From: Paratractidigestivibacter sp003150175
GTDB taxonomy: Bacteria; Actinomycetota; Coriobacteriia; Coriobacteriales; Atopobiaceae
Length of the DNA stretch: 64,000 nucleotides
Reading direction: 5' to 3' (one strand)
Assembly: GCF_964283195.1 (NCBI RefSeq)
Contig: NZ_CAXYLH010000007.1
A program made the position numbers and the translations under genes. Below the pieces are notes generated by a model that was not told the DNA's origin, did not search any database, and saw only the letters and a program-made list of their open reading frames with translations. Shown here one piece after another: positions 7,249 through 16,416 of this stretch (the first letter of the stretch is position 1; each line of letters starts with the position of its first letter).

Positions 7249-9294
7249 TCACTCCCCGCCGAAGAACGCCGCGTCGGCCGGTCGCCACGGGCGCAGCAGC
7301 GAGGGGTCGTCCGCCACGTGCACGTGCGCGGGGACTTCTTGCCACTTGACGGTGTAGCCGGCACCGTGGCTGCAGAATACCGAGTCCGACGTGTTCGGCA
7401 GGTCCGCCTCGGGGTCGTAGGCGGCTTCCTCGATCACGCGGTCGGCGTCGTGGCACGGCTCGTAGCCCGCGAGCTGTAGGGAGAGCCGTCCGCGGCCTCC
7501 GGTGTAGGCCGCCACCTCGAGCGCGTAGTCGCCCAGCTCCGAGGCCGGGACCTCGCCCGCGAGCGTCGCGATCCCGCCCGACGCGCCAGCGCCCGCGCCC
7601 GCGTCCGAAGCAGCCGGCGCCGCCCCCGCCGACGGCGCGCCGAAGCGCCCGCCCATGCGCGTCATGTCCGACATCGCGCGGCCCAGCTTGTCCTCAGGGA
7701 CCTCCAGCTCGAAGGCGTACCACGGCTCCAGCAGCACGCACTCGCCGCGCGACCGGGCGCACATGAGCGCCTGCCGCACCGCCCGGTAGGTGGCCTGCCT
7801 GAAGTCGCCGCCCACGGTGTGCTTGGCGTGCGCGCGCCCGGCGCACAGCGTGATCCGCACGTCGGTCAGCGGCGCGCCCGTGAGCACGCCCACGTGGTCG
7901 CGCTCCATCGCGTTCGCGAGGATGAGCCGCTGCCAGTTCCGGTCGAGCTCGTCTTCCGAGCAGCGCGTGCCAAAGACGACGCCGCTCCCCCGCGGCCCGG
8001 GCTCCACGAGCAGGTGCGCCTCCGCGTAGTGGCGCAGCGGCTCGAAGTGGCCGATGCCCATCGAGGGCGCGCTGAGCGTCTCTTTGTAGAGGATCCCCGC
8101 CGAGCCGAAGTCGACCGAAAGCCCGTAGCGGTCGGAAAGAAGCCCCCTCACGACCTCGAGCTGCACGGCGCCCATGAGCTGCAGGTGGATCTCCTGCAGG
8201 CGCTCGCTCCACGCGACGCCGAGCATCGGGTCCTCGCAAGCGAGCTCGCGCAGGGCCGCGAGCACGGCGTGGGCGTCCTCGTCGCCGGTGAGCACGCGGT
8301 AGGTGAGCACGGGCGCGAGCACCGGGGCCTCCGCGTCGGACTCGGCGCCCAGGCCGTCGCCGGGGCGCACGCGCGTGAGCCCCGTGACCGCGCAGAGCCT
8401 TCCCGCGCGGACCTCCCCCACCGGCTCGAGCCGCGCGCCGACCGCCACGCGCAGCTGGTCGACCTTCTGCGACCAGGGCTCGCCGGCACGGACGCCGCTC
8501 ACGACCTGCTTGGCGCAAAGCGCGCCGCCGGTGACCTTGAGCCACGCGACCCGCTCGCCCTTGCGCCCGTGGCTCACGCGGTACACGCACGCCGCGAACT
8601 CACGGGGCCACTCGCGCTCCTCGACGAGCTCCGCCAAGCCGTCGAGGAGCCCCTCCACGCCGTCGTTCTTGAGCGCGGAGCCAAAGAAGACCGGGAAGGC
8701 GCGCTGCTGCGCCACAAGCCGGCGGCGAGTCTGGGGCGTAAGCGAGCCCGTCTCCAGGTACTCGTCGAGCGCCGCGTCGTCGGTCATGGCCGCCGCCTCG
8801 CCCGCGAGGTCATCTGCCGGCACGCAGCCCTCCGATAGCCGCGCGCGGAGCTGGGCCATAACCCGGGCGCGCTCCTCGGCGGAGCCGCCGTCGGGCAAAA
8901 GGTCGGTCTTGTTCACAAAGACAAACGTGGGGATGCCGCGGCGCGCGAGCAGGCGCCACAGGGTCTCGGTGTGGCCCTGGACGCCGTCGTTTCCGCCCAC
9001 CACGAGCAGGGCGTAGTCGAGCGCGGCGAGCGTGCGCTCCGCCTCGGCGCTGAAGTCGACGTGGCCCGGCGAGTCGACGAGCATGAGGCGCACGCCGGCG
9101 TGCTCAAGCTCGGCCTGCGAGCTGAAGATCGTGATACCGCGGGCGCGCTCCATCGCGTCGGTGTCCAGGTGCGCGTCGCCGCGGTCCACCCTCCCGAGCG
9201 CGCGGATGCGCCCGGCGTCGTAGAGCATGGCCTCCGCGAGCGTGGTCTTGCCCGCGTCGACGTGGGCGAGTATGCCGATGACCGCCTGCTTCAA
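7249..9294 (-). CDS. TetM-like ribosome-binding translational GTPase (EF-G superfamily)
   Basis: A 681-residue GTPase of the EF-G / tetracycline ribosomal protection class. G motifs: GILAHVDAGKTT (P-loop), LVDSPGHVDF (G3), VNKTD (G4). EF-G-like domains II to V follow. A C-terminal segment (TSDSVFCSHGAGYTVKW) is typical of chromosomal TetM-like factors. A Gly/Ala/Ser linker near residues 560-580 interrupts the C-terminal half. I chose the TTG start at 9294 because GAGGAG lies 6 nt upstream and P-loop homology begins at once; an ATG at 9381 would add 29 non-homologous residues. Tetracycline resistance cannot be claimed. It could be an antibiotic-independent ribosome factor. Confidence 0.8.
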   Translation of the reverse strand: MKQAVIGILAHVDAGKTTLAEAMLYDAGRIRALGRVDRGDAHLDTDAMERARGITIFSSQAELEHAGVRLMLVDSPGHVDFSAEAERTLAALDYALLVVGGNDGVQGHTETLWRLLARRGIPTFVFVNKTDLLPDGGSAEERARVMAQLRARLSEGCVPADDLAGEAAAMTDDAALDEYLETGSLTPQTRRRLVAQQRAFPVFFGSALKNDGVEGLLDGLAELVEEREWPREFAACVYRVSHGRKGERVAWLKVTGGALCAKQVVSGVRAGEPWSQKVDQLRVAVGARLEPVGEVRAGRLCAVTGLTRVRPGDGLGAESDAEAPVLAPVLTYRVLTGDEDAHAVLAALRELACEDPMLGVAWSERLQEIHLQLMGAVQLEVVRGLLSDRYGLSVDFGSAGILYKETLSAPSMGIGHFEPLRHYAEAHLLVEPGPRGSGVVFGTRCSEDELDRNWQRLILANAMERDHVGVLTGAPLTDVRITLCAGRAHAKHTVGGDFRQATYRAVRQALMCARSRGECVLLEPWYAFELEVPEDKLGRAMSDMTRMGGRFGAPSAGAAPAASDAGAGAGASGGIATLAGEVPASELGDYALEVAAYTGGRGRLSLQLAGYEPCHDADRVIEEAAYDPEADLPNTSDSVFCSHGAGYTVKWQEVPAHVHVADDPSLLRPWRPADAAFFGGE

Positions 9295-12100
9295 GCGCTT
9301 CTCCTCGCTGTGCGGCAACAAAAGACGAAGTTGGGACGCATATGAATGTATCACCGACCGAGCCGGCCTCGGCAACCGCATGGGCTACGGTCACGCCGTC
9401 GACGAGCTATGGGACGCGCAGGCCCCCTTCACCGTCGCGCTCGTGGACCTCGACAACCTCAAGTACGCGAACGACGCCTTCGGTCACGACGAGGGCAATC
9501 ATTACATCCTCACCGTCGCCGAGCTCCTGCGCGCCTGCTGCCGCGAGGGGGACGGGTCGGGCGCCTACCGCATCGGCGGGGATGAGTTCGTCTTGATCTC
9601 CCCGCGCGACACCGAGTCCTCACTCGCCTCCCGCCTCGAGAAGGCCCGCGATGAGCTCGTCGAGAAGTCCACTGCGACCGAGCCGATGACCTTCAGCTTC
9701 AGCTACGGCTGCTCCAAGGTCCACCCCGACGAGGGCGGAAGCCGCAAGGACATCACCGCCGACGCTGACCGGAAGATGTACCGCTACAAGCTCGCCCACC
9801 GGTCGGCCCAGCAGCGCATGCGCAACGTCCCCGGAGCCGCGGCGGCGAGGGGCGGCGACTTCAACGCGCGCTTCTTTACCGAGCGCGTCTTCGAGGCGCT
9901 CGCCATGGCGGTCCCCGAGCGCTACCAGTTCGTGATCGACATCGAGTCGGACCGCTCACGCTGGTCCGCCAACGCCGTCACCGACCTCGGCATACCCTCG
10001 GCCAACCTCGAGAACAAGACCAAGGTCTGGGGCGAGCACGTCCATGCCGACGACCTCTCGGCCTACCTGGAGGGCGCAGGGGAGCTCCTCCAGGGAAAGA
10101 CCCACCATCTCGCCGCCCAGTACCGCGCCCGCGACGCGGCGGGCTCCTTCATGGTCTGCGAGTGCCGCGCCTTCCGCCTGGACGGGAACGCGGACGCCGG
10201 CATCCCTTCGCTCATCGCCGGCGTCATCACGAACCGGAGCATAGCCGAGAACACCGACCTGGCCACGGGGCTGGGCGACATCCGCTCGCTCATGGCCGCC
10301 GTCGACGACTGCCGCTACGGCCAAGACAGCTGCGGGCTTTTGGGAATCAAGGTCGACGGCGTCGCCGAGATCAACGCGACGCTCGGCTACGAGGCGGGCG
10401 ACCGCGCGCTGAGCCTGCTCTCGGCCCGCCTGCTCTCGGTCCTGCGCGGCCGCGGCCTCGCGTACCGTGCCCGCGGCTCCGAGTTCGTCGCGCTGCGCCA
10501 GGAGGTCTCCGCCCAGCTCGCGAAGCCGATCAGGTTCGAGGGAGAGGAGCTTCCGGTATCCATGCGCTACGCCGTGGTCTTCCTCGACCTCGTCGATCGG
10601 CAACCGCTCCCCATCCTGAACGACCTCGACCAGCGGCTCCGCGAGGGGGCGAGTACCCTTGGCCGTGCGGGCGATGGCCAGGGCGACGGCCGGGAAGGCT
10701 CCCAGGCCGGCGACGCGCACGCGCCGAGCCGCCACGGCGTGGGCTTGGGCCAGGCGCGCACGGCTGGCGAGAAGCGCCTGGACCCCTTGACCGGACTTCT
10801 TTGCAGCAGCGACTTCATCGAGACCGCGAGGGAGTGGTGCCGGGCCAACCCCGCAGAGCAGTGGGCGTTCGTCGCCCTCGACATCGACAACCTGCCGATC
10901 TTCTACGAGTGGCACGGGAAGGAGGAGGGGAAGCTCCTCGTATCCGAGGTGGCGGGAGTGCTCAGGGGCATGCAGGGCGAGAGCAAGCTCTGCGCGGGCT
11001 ATTGGGGAGAGGACGACTTCAGCCTGCTCGTCGCGCTCGACCAGGAGCTTCTGGACGAGGTCTACCGGCGCGTGCGCGAGGTCGTCGCCAGCCACGACTC
11101 CTCCGTCGGGTTCCTCCCCTCGATGGGCGTCTATACGCTCGAGTCCGCCCAGGAGCTCGGCGACGACTGCTACGCGAAGGCGTCCTTCGCGAACACGCAG
11201 GGCAAGGAGCATTTCGAGACGCGCATCTGGTTCTTCCGCGCGGCGGACTGGAAGAGACAGTTCGACGAGCACCTCATGCTCTCGGACTTCCACTACGCCC
11301 TGCGCCAAGGACGCATCGGGTTCGTCCTCCAGCCACAGGTCGTCCTGGGCAGGGGGAGCATCTGCGGGGCCGAGGCGCTCGCGCGCTGGCGCACCGACGA
11401 CGTCGAGCTCGACCCGGAGGAGTTCATCCCGGTCCTCGAGCGCACCGGGTTCATCGTCATGCTCGACAAGTACATCTGGAAATCGGTCGTCGCGTGGCTG
11501 CGCGACCAGCTGCGCCGCGGCTTCCAGCCCGTGCCGATCTCGTTCAACATCAGCCCGGTCGACGTGGCGACGCTCGACGTCCCCGAGCACCTCGGCAAGC
11601 TGCTCAAGGCCGAGGTCCCGGAGTCGTTGTTCCTCCAGGACCCCGACGCCGCGCACGCCCTCGTCTCGGGCCTCAAAAAGATGGGCATCGGGGTCTTCCT
11701 GGACGAGTTCGGCAACAGCCTGGGCTCGCTCGCGCTCCTGCGGGAGGCCGGCGTCGACGCCGTCAAGCTCGACCAGGGGCTCCTCGTCGCGGGCGCCGAG
11801 AAGGACGGGCGCCGCGCCGGCATCGCCGACCCGCTGCTCTCGCTCGCGCGCGAGGCCGGCGTCAGCGTGATCGCGGACGACGTGCAGACCGAGCGCCAGG
11901 TCGACGCGCTGCGCGGAAGCGGCATCCGCTACATCCAAGGCTACGTGTACTACCTGCCCATGAGCCCGGCCGACCTCGAGAGCCTGCTCGCGAACACGCT
12001 GCTCGTCGAGCGGGCCGGCATCGTCGCCCTCGGCGAACAGGGCGCGAAGGAGCCGCCCGCGAAGGACGACGCCTTCCGCAAGGGCTTCTTTGCACGCTGA
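9278..12100 (+). CDS. Multidomain GGDEF/PAS/EAL cyclic-di-GMP signalling protein
   Basis: About 940 residues. Order: GGDEF domain 1 with an intact signature (YRIGGDEFVLI); a PAS-like segment (VWGEHVHADDL); GGDEF domain 2, degenerate (RARGSEFVAL); GGDEF domain 3, degenerate (YWGEDDFSLL); then an EAL domain (GAEALARW). The EAL domain keeps EAL, the Asn in SFNISP and the Lys in VKLDQ, but the ELTE-like, DDFG and EGVE positions read LFLQD, DEFG and DDVQ, so phosphodiesterase activity is doubtful. Only domain 1 looks like an active cyclase. There are no membrane segments. The start is uncertain: in-frame ATGs at 9227, 9272 and 9278 lie inside the divergent TetM-like gene, while the ATG at 9380 would cut into the first GGDEF domain. 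Confidence 0.8.
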   Translation: MTACFKRFSSLCGNKRRSWDAYECITDRAGLGNRMGYGHAVDELWDAQAPFTVALVDLDNLKYANDAFGHDEGNHYILTVAELLRACCREGDGSGAYRIGGDEFVLISPRDTESSLASRLEKARDELVEKSTATEPMTFSFSYGCSKVHPDEGGSRKDITADADRKMYRYKLAHRSAQQRMRNVPGAAAARGGDFNARFFTERVFEALAMAVPERYQFVIDIESDRSRWSANAVTDLGIPSANLENKTKVWGEHVHADDLSAYLEGAGELLQGKTHHLAAQYRARDAAGSFMVCECRAFRLDGNADAGIPSLIAGVITNRSIAENTDLATGLGDIRSLMAAVDDCRYGQDSCGLLGIKVDGVAEINATLGYEAGDRALSLLSARLLSVLRGRGLAYRARGSEFVALRQEVSAQLAKPIRFEGEELPVSMRYAVVFLDLVDRQPLPILNDLDQRLREGASTLGRAGDGQGDGREGSQAGDAHAPSRHGVGLGQARTAGEKRLDPLTGLLCSSDFIETAREWCRANPAEQWAFVALDIDNLPIFYEWHGKEEGKLLVSEVAGVLRGMQGESKLCAGYWGEDDFSLLVALDQELLDEVYRRVREVVASHDSSVGFLPSMGVYTLESAQELGDDCYAKASFANTQGKEHFETRIWFFRAADWKRQFDEHLMLSDFHYALRQGRIGFVLQPQVVLGRGSICGAEALARWRTDDVELDPEEFIPVLERTGFIVMLDKYIWKSVVAWLRDQLRRGFQPVPISFNISPVDVATLDVPEHLGKLLKAEVPESLFLQDPDAAHALVSGLKKMGIGVFLDEFGNSLGSLALLREAGVDAVKLDQGLLVAGAEKDGRRAGIADPLLSLAREAGVSVIADDVQTERQVDALRGSGIRYIQGYVYYLPMSPADLESLLANTLLVERAGIVALGEQGAKEPPAKDDAFRKGFFAR

Positions 12101-12260
12101 CACCGCTGACTTGGGGGGCGCGCTTTTTCCAAAGTGCCGCGGGAAATTCGTGCCCGCCCCCGATCTGCCGCCCCGTGCGCCCCGGCCTGCCGCCCCGCGC
12201 GCTCGGCATGCCGCGACCTGCCGCGTCCCGCGCCTCGGCACCCCGCGCGAATTGTGTAAA

Positions 12261-12314
12261 GTTGACGAGTCAACGGGCTTCTCGCCTACAATGCTGCACC
12301 GTTGAGTCGTCAAC
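12261..12314 (+). promoter_or_regulatory. Promoter with two palindromic operators before the alcohol dehydrogenase gene
   Basis: GTTGACGAGTCAAC (12261-12274) and GTTGAGTCGTCAAC (12301-12314) are near-palindromes 40 bp apart, about four helical turns. Between them is TACAAT (12287-12292), a good -10. TTGACG at 12262-12267 could serve as a -35 with a long 19-bp spacer. Site 1 overlaps the -35 and site 2 the expected start point, a classic repression layout. The dyads resemble MarR-type operators; the regulator is not visible nearby. Confidence 0.6.
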
Positions 12315-12331
12315 GAGAGGAGCCCTCCTTC

Positions 12332-13534
12332 GTGAACCCGCTTCGCCAGCTCTGGTGCCGCGCCTACCAGACCGCCTTCCGCATCGCCCTGCCCGTCCTG
12401 CCCTACACCGAGCCGCAGATCCTGGGCTCGGTCGAGGGCGTGACGCCCGTCTTTGCCGCAAAGGGCATCACGTCCGCGCTGCTGGTCACCGACCCCGGCA
12501 TCGCCCGGCTCGGCCTCACGAAGGGGCTCGAGGAGTCACTCGCCGCCGCGGGTATCCGCGTCTCCGTCTACAGCAAGACCGTCGCCAACCCAACCGTGGA
12601 TAACGTCGAGGAGGCCGCCGCGCTCTTTAGCGAGGGCGGCTGCCAGGCGATCATCGGCTTCGGCGGCGGCTCGGCCATGGACTGCGCAAAGGGCGTGGGC
12701 GCGCGCGTCGCCCAGCCCCACAAACCCGTGAACAAGATGCGCGGACTTTTGCGCGTGCACCGCCGCCTGCCGCTGCTCGTGGCCGTGCCCACCACCGCCG
12801 GCACCGGCTCCGAGGTCACCCTCGCCGCCGTGATCACCGACAGCGCCACGCACCACAAGTACCCCATCAACGACTTCGTGCTCATCCCGCGCTACGCCGT
12901 CCACGACCCGCGCCTCACCCTGGGCCTCCCTGCGTCGATCACCGCGACGACCGGCATGGACGCGCTCACGCACGCCGTCGAGGCATACATCGGCCGCAGC
13001 ACGAACGCCTACACGCGCGCCGCCGCCGTCGAGGCCGTCCGGCTCATCCACGACAACCTCTACCAGGCCTACGCGCACGGCGACGACGAGGAGGCGCGCC
13101 GCAACATGCTCACCGCCGCCTACAAGGCGGGCATCGCCTTCACCCGCAGCTACGTGGGCTACGTCCACGGCATCGCGCACAGCCTGGGCGGCCGCTACGG
13201 CACGCCGCACGGCCTCGCGAACGCCGTTACCCTCCCCCACGTCCTGCGCGCCTACGGCGCAGCCGCCGAGCCCAAGCTCGCTGAGCTCGCCCAGGCCGCC
13301 GGCATCGGCCGGACCGGCGCCGACTTCATCGACTGGGTCGAGGGCATGAACGCCCGGATGGGCATCCCCGAGCACCTCGACTGCATCCGCGAGGAGGACA
13401 TCCCCGCGATGGCCGCCTTCGCCGACGCCGAGTCCAACCCGCTCTACCCCGTCCCCGTCCTGTGGGACGCCGCCGAGCTCGCCCACATGTACCGCGTCGT
13501 CGCCGGCTACGCCCCCGCCTGCGCCCTCGCGTAG
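12332..13534 (+). CDS. Iron-containing alcohol dehydrogenase
   Basis: A 400-residue group III (iron-dependent) alcohol dehydrogenase, reducing aldehydes with NAD(P)H during fermentation. Visible motifs: FGGGSAMDCAKG (nucleotide binding), PTTAGTGSEVT, the TGMDALTHAVEAY iron-ligand block, and the metal histidines in VHGIAHSLGGRYGTPHGLANA. The GTG at 12332 follows GAGAGGAG by about 9 nt; a TTG at 12302 would lie inside the second operator. The aldehyde dehydrogenase gene follows 132 bp downstream, and the two probably interconvert acyl, aldehyde and alcohol pools. It is likely repressed through the upstream dyads. Confidence 0.9.
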   Translation: MNPLRQLWCRAYQTAFRIALPVLPYTEPQILGSVEGVTPVFAAKGITSALLVTDPGIARLGLTKGLEESLAAAGIRVSVYSKTVANPTVDNVEEAAALFSEGGCQAIIGFGGGSAMDCAKGVGARVAQPHKPVNKMRGLLRVHRRLPLLVAVPTTAGTGSEVTLAAVITDSATHHKYPINDFVLIPRYAVHDPRLTLGLPASITATTGMDALTHAVEAYIGRSTNAYTRAAAVEAVRLIHDNLYQAYAHGDDEEARRNMLTAAYKAGIAFTRSYVGYVHGIAHSLGGRYGTPHGLANAVTLPHVLRAYGAAAEPKLAELAQAAGIGRTGADFIDWVEGMNARMGIPEHLDCIREEDIPAMAAFADAESNPLYPVPVLWDAAELAHMYRVVAGYAPACALA

Positions 13535-13666
13535 GACATCGGCGCGGCGCCCTTCTTGCCTTATCGTTGAATTGATGTGAGGCGGAAGGCCCGCCGCACC
13601 GTCGCGCCACGCCGCCGCGCAGCACCATCACGCCGCCGCACCGTCGCCTCAGGAGGAAAGAAGCCC

Positions 13667-15046
13667 ATGGAAGCCAGCCAGGTCCACGCCATCGTCGAGC
13701 GCCAGCGCGCGCACTTCCGCTCGAACGCCACGCTGCCGGTCGCCGCGCGCAAGGCGGCGCTGCGCCGCCTCTACGACGTCGTCTCCGCGCACGAGGGCGC
13801 CATCGCCGACGCGCTCGCAGCCGACCTCGGCAAGTCCCCGGACGAGAGCTACATGTGCGAGACCGGCCTTTCGCTCGCCGAGATCCGCCACCAGATCTCG
13901 CACGTGGGCCGCTGGGCCGGCCGCCACCTGCGCCCCGTCGACCTCGCCAACGCCATCTCCTCGGCGCACGTCGAGCGCGTGCCCTATGGCGTCACGCTCG
14001 TCATGGCACCGTGGAACTACCCCTTCCTCCTAACCTTGGAGCCCCTCGCCGGCGCCCTCGCGGCGGGCAACACCGTCGTCATCAAGCCCTCCGCCTACGC
14101 GCCCGCCTCCTCCGCTGAGCTGCGGCGCATTTGCGAGGAGGCCTTCGGCCCCGAGCTCGTGGCGGTCGTCGAGGGCGGCCGCGCGGAGAACACCGCGCTT
14201 CTGGACGAGGCCTGGGACTACATCTTCTTCACTGGCGGCGTCACGGTGGGCAAGCTCGTCATGAGCCGCGCGTCCGAGCACCTGACCCCCGTCACGCTCG
14301 AGCTCGGCGGAAAGAGCCCGTGCATCGTCGACGCCACGGCCAACCTGCGCGTGGCGGCCGAGCGCATCGCCTTCGGCAAGTGGCTGAACGTCGGGCAGAC
14401 CTGCGTGGCGCCCGACTACCTGCTCGTGGACGAGCGCGTGGAGGAGGCGTTCCTCTCCGAGCTCGCCCGCGCCGTCGAGCGCCAGCTCGGGGATGCCCCT
14501 CTTTCCAACCCCGAATACGGCAAGATGATCAACCGCAAGCACTTCGACCGCGTCCGCGGCCTCATCGACCCGGCCAAGGTCGTCCTCGGCGGCGAGTCGG
14601 ACGAGGCCTCGCTCAAAATCGCGCCCACCGTCATGCGCGACGTGACCGCAGGCGACGCCGTCATGGGCGAGGAGATCTTCGGGCCCGTGCTGCCCGTGAT
14701 CAGCTACCGCGCGCTCGACGAGGTCATCGACTTCGTCCGCTCGCGCCCGACGCCTTTGGCCTGCTACCTCTTTAGCGAGGACCGCGCGGCCCAGCGCCGC
14801 GTGACCGCCGAGGTCCCCTTCGGCGGCGGCTGCGTCAACGACTGCATCATGCACCTCGCCACGAGTCACATGGGCTTCGGCGGCATGGGCGCCTCCGGCA
14901 TGGGCAGCTACCACGGGCGCAAGAGCTTCGAGACCTTCACGCACGAGAAATCCGTGATCAGCAAGGCCACCTTCTTTGACGCGCCGTTCCGTTACGCGCC
15001 CCACGCCGACTGGAAGCGCCCCTTCATCCACCTCTTCGTGCACTAA
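13667..15046 (+). CDS. Aldehyde dehydrogenase (NAD(P)+ dependent)
   Basis: A 459-residue ALDH-superfamily enzyme of the short class 3-like type. MAPWNYPFLLTLEPLAGALAA (substrate and cofactor pocket), FFTGGVTVGK (NAD binding), the general base Glu in LELGGKSP and the catalytic Cys in VGQTCVAPDY are all present. It has no N-terminal extension, and its C-terminus is amphipathic and proline-rich. AGGAGG lies 10 nt before the ATG at 13667; an upstream start at 13577 adds only Arg-rich residues. The pairing with the alcohol dehydrogenase suggests oxidation or detoxification of fermentation aldehydes. A 33-bp palindrome starts immediately after the stop codon. Confidence 0.9.
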   Translation: MEASQVHAIVERQRAHFRSNATLPVAARKAALRRLYDVVSAHEGAIADALAADLGKSPDESYMCETGLSLAEIRHQISHVGRWAGRHLRPVDLANAISSAHVERVPYGVTLVMAPWNYPFLLTLEPLAGALAAGNTVVIKPSAYAPASSAELRRICEEAFGPELVAVVEGGRAENTALLDEAWDYIFFTGGVTVGKLVMSRASEHLTPVTLELGGKSPCIVDATANLRVAAERIAFGKWLNVGQTCVAPDYLLVDERVEEAFLSELARAVERQLGDAPLSNPEYGKMINRKHFDRVRGLIDPAKVVLGGESDEASLKIAPTVMRDVTAGDAVMGEEIFGPVLPVISYRALDEVIDFVRSRPTPLACYLFSEDRAAQRRVTAEVPFGGGCVNDCIMHLATSHMGFGGMGASGMGSYHGRKSFETFTHEKSVISKATFFDAPFRYAPHADWKRPFIHLFVH

Positions 15047-15047
15047 A

Positions 15048-15080
15048 AATGACGAAAAGGGACTGTCCCTTTTCGTCATT
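15048..15080. repeat. 33-bp palindromic repeat, copy A
   Basis: Perfect 16-bp arms around one base: AATGACGAAAAGGGAC, T, then its complement. It starts one base after the aldehyde dehydrogenase stop codon. Related copies are at 62294-62326, 63318-63350 and 63370-63402, and a same-length palindrome of different sequence at 56890-56922. It could act as a bidirectional terminator or be a REP-like element. It also creates a spurious in-frame extension before the CobW gene. Confidence 0.85.
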
Positions 15081-15144
15081 CAAGGCGCGCGGCGCTTCGG
15101 GGTACCATAAAGCCGTTATGGCTTCTTTACCCGAAGGAGGGCAC

Positions 15145-16281
15145 ATGCCCGCGAACAAACCCGTGAAGATCGTGATGCTCACCGGCTACCTCGGCGCCGG
15201 CAAGACCACGCTGCTCAACCACATCCTCGGAAACGACGGCGGCATCCGCGCCGCGGTCATCGTCAACGACATCGGCGAGGTCAACGTCGACGCGAGCCTC
15301 ATCCGCGACGGCGGCCTCACCGAGGCCGAGGACATCATCCCGCTGACCAACGGCTGCATCTGCTGCACGCTGGCCGACGACCTCGCCAACCAGCTCTCGA
15401 CCCTGGCCGACTCCGGCGACTTCGACTACATCATCATTGAGGCCTCCGGCATCTGCGAGCCCGTGCCCATCGCCTACACCATCAGCGCCTTCTGCGACGA
15501 GGAGAAGGCCGGCGGCGAGCCCAAGCTCGCGCTCGACAACATCGTCGCCGTCGTCGACTGCGCGCGCATGTACGACGAGTTCCACGGCGGCCGCGACCTT
15601 CTGGCCGACGACATCGACGAGGACGACATCGAGGCGCTCATCATCTCGCAGATCGAGTTCTGCTCCACGCTCATCCTCAACAAGACGGACACCGTCACGC
15701 CCGAGCAGCTCCAGGAGCTCAAGGCCATCGTCCGCAGCCTCCAGAAGGACGCCGTCATCGTCGAGGCCGAGCAGGGCGAGGTCCCCATGGACCAGATCCT
15801 GGACACCGACCGCTTCGACTTCATGAAGGCCTACAACTCCGCCGCCTGGATCGAGGCCATGGAGCACCCCGAGGAGCACGACGACCCCGAGGTCCTCGAG
15901 TACGACATCCAGACCTTCGTCTACCACCGCCGCCAGCCCTTCGACCACGAGGCGTTCCAGCGCTACGTCGAGTACAACTGGCCCGACGAGGTCGTGCGCG
16001 CCAAGGGCTGCGTCTGGACGACCCTGAACACCGACATGTGCTACCTCTTTGAGCAGGCCGGCCACCAGATGCGCCTCTCGGAGAACGGCCTCTTTGTCGA
16101 CTCCGCGCCCGAGGAGGAAAAGAAGCAGATCCTGGCCGAGACTCCCGAGATCCTCGACACCTGGGACCCCGAGGTCGGCGACCGCGAGACCAAACTCTGC
16201 ATCATCGGCCGCCACATGGACCGCGCCTCCATCGAGGCTCAGCTCGACGCGCTTCTTACCACCTGGGAGCGCGACGAGTAG
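15145..16281 (+). CDS. CobW/P47K-family GTP-binding metallochaperone
   Basis: A 378-residue COG0523 GTPase. Motifs: LTGYLGAGKTTLLNH (Walker A), VNDIGEVNVDASLI, the metal-binding CxCC motif (NGCICCTL), LILNKTDTVTP (G4) and a C-terminal CobW_C domain. COG0523 proteins deliver metals such as Zn, Co or Fe to client enzymes. Here the neighbour list (iron-containing alcohol dehydrogenase, FNR regulator, PFL activase) includes iron enzymes but does not identify the client. The ATG at 15145 follows AAGGAGG (15134-15140). Upstream in-frame residues come from the 33-bp palindrome and are not coding. A terminator follows at 16322. Confidence 0.88.
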   Translation: MPANKPVKIVMLTGYLGAGKTTLLNHILGNDGGIRAAVIVNDIGEVNVDASLIRDGGLTEAEDIIPLTNGCICCTLADDLANQLSTLADSGDFDYIIIEASGICEPVPIAYTISAFCDEEKAGGEPKLALDNIVAVVDCARMYDEFHGGRDLLADDIDEDDIEALIISQIEFCSTLILNKTDTVTPEQLQELKAIVRSLQKDAVIVEAEQGEVPMDQILDTDRFDFMKAYNSAAWIEAMEHPEEHDDPEVLEYDIQTFVYHRRQPFDHEAFQRYVEYNWPDEVVRAKGCVWTTLNTDMCYLFEQAGHQMRLSENGLFVDSAPEEEKKQILAETPEILDTWDPEVGDRETKLCIIGRHMDRASIEAQLDALLTTWERDE

Positions 16282-16321
16282 GACCTGAGCTGCCCGCTCG
16301 CCCATGCGCCCGGCATACCCG

Positions 16322-16357
16322 GCCGTCGTCCGCAGCCCGCGGGCGGCGGCCTTCTTT
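16322..16357 (+). terminator. Intrinsic terminator after the CobW-family gene
   Basis: GCCGTCGTCCGC (16322-16333) pairs with GCGGGCGGCGGC (16339-16350) with two G-T wobbles and a 5-nt loop, followed by CTTCTTTG. The tail is pyrimidine-rich but not a pure T run, like several other gene ends in this window. Confidence 0.6.
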
Positions 16358-16416
16358 GTGCGCGCGGGACGGGCGATGCGCGATAATGGGTGGGTCGGGC
16401 GTCGAGAGGGGCGAAG

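Noticed and set aside
7249..9294. Acquired tetracycline-resistance transposon
   Set aside because: No integrase, recombinase, leader peptide or flanking repeat is visible, and the sequence resembles chromosomal TetM-like factors.
15049..15144. N-terminal extension MTKRDCPFSSF on the CobW-family protein, and similar MTKRDSPFSSF starts near 63319
   Set aside because: These residues are the translation of the 33-bp palindrome; the genes have better start sites downstream.
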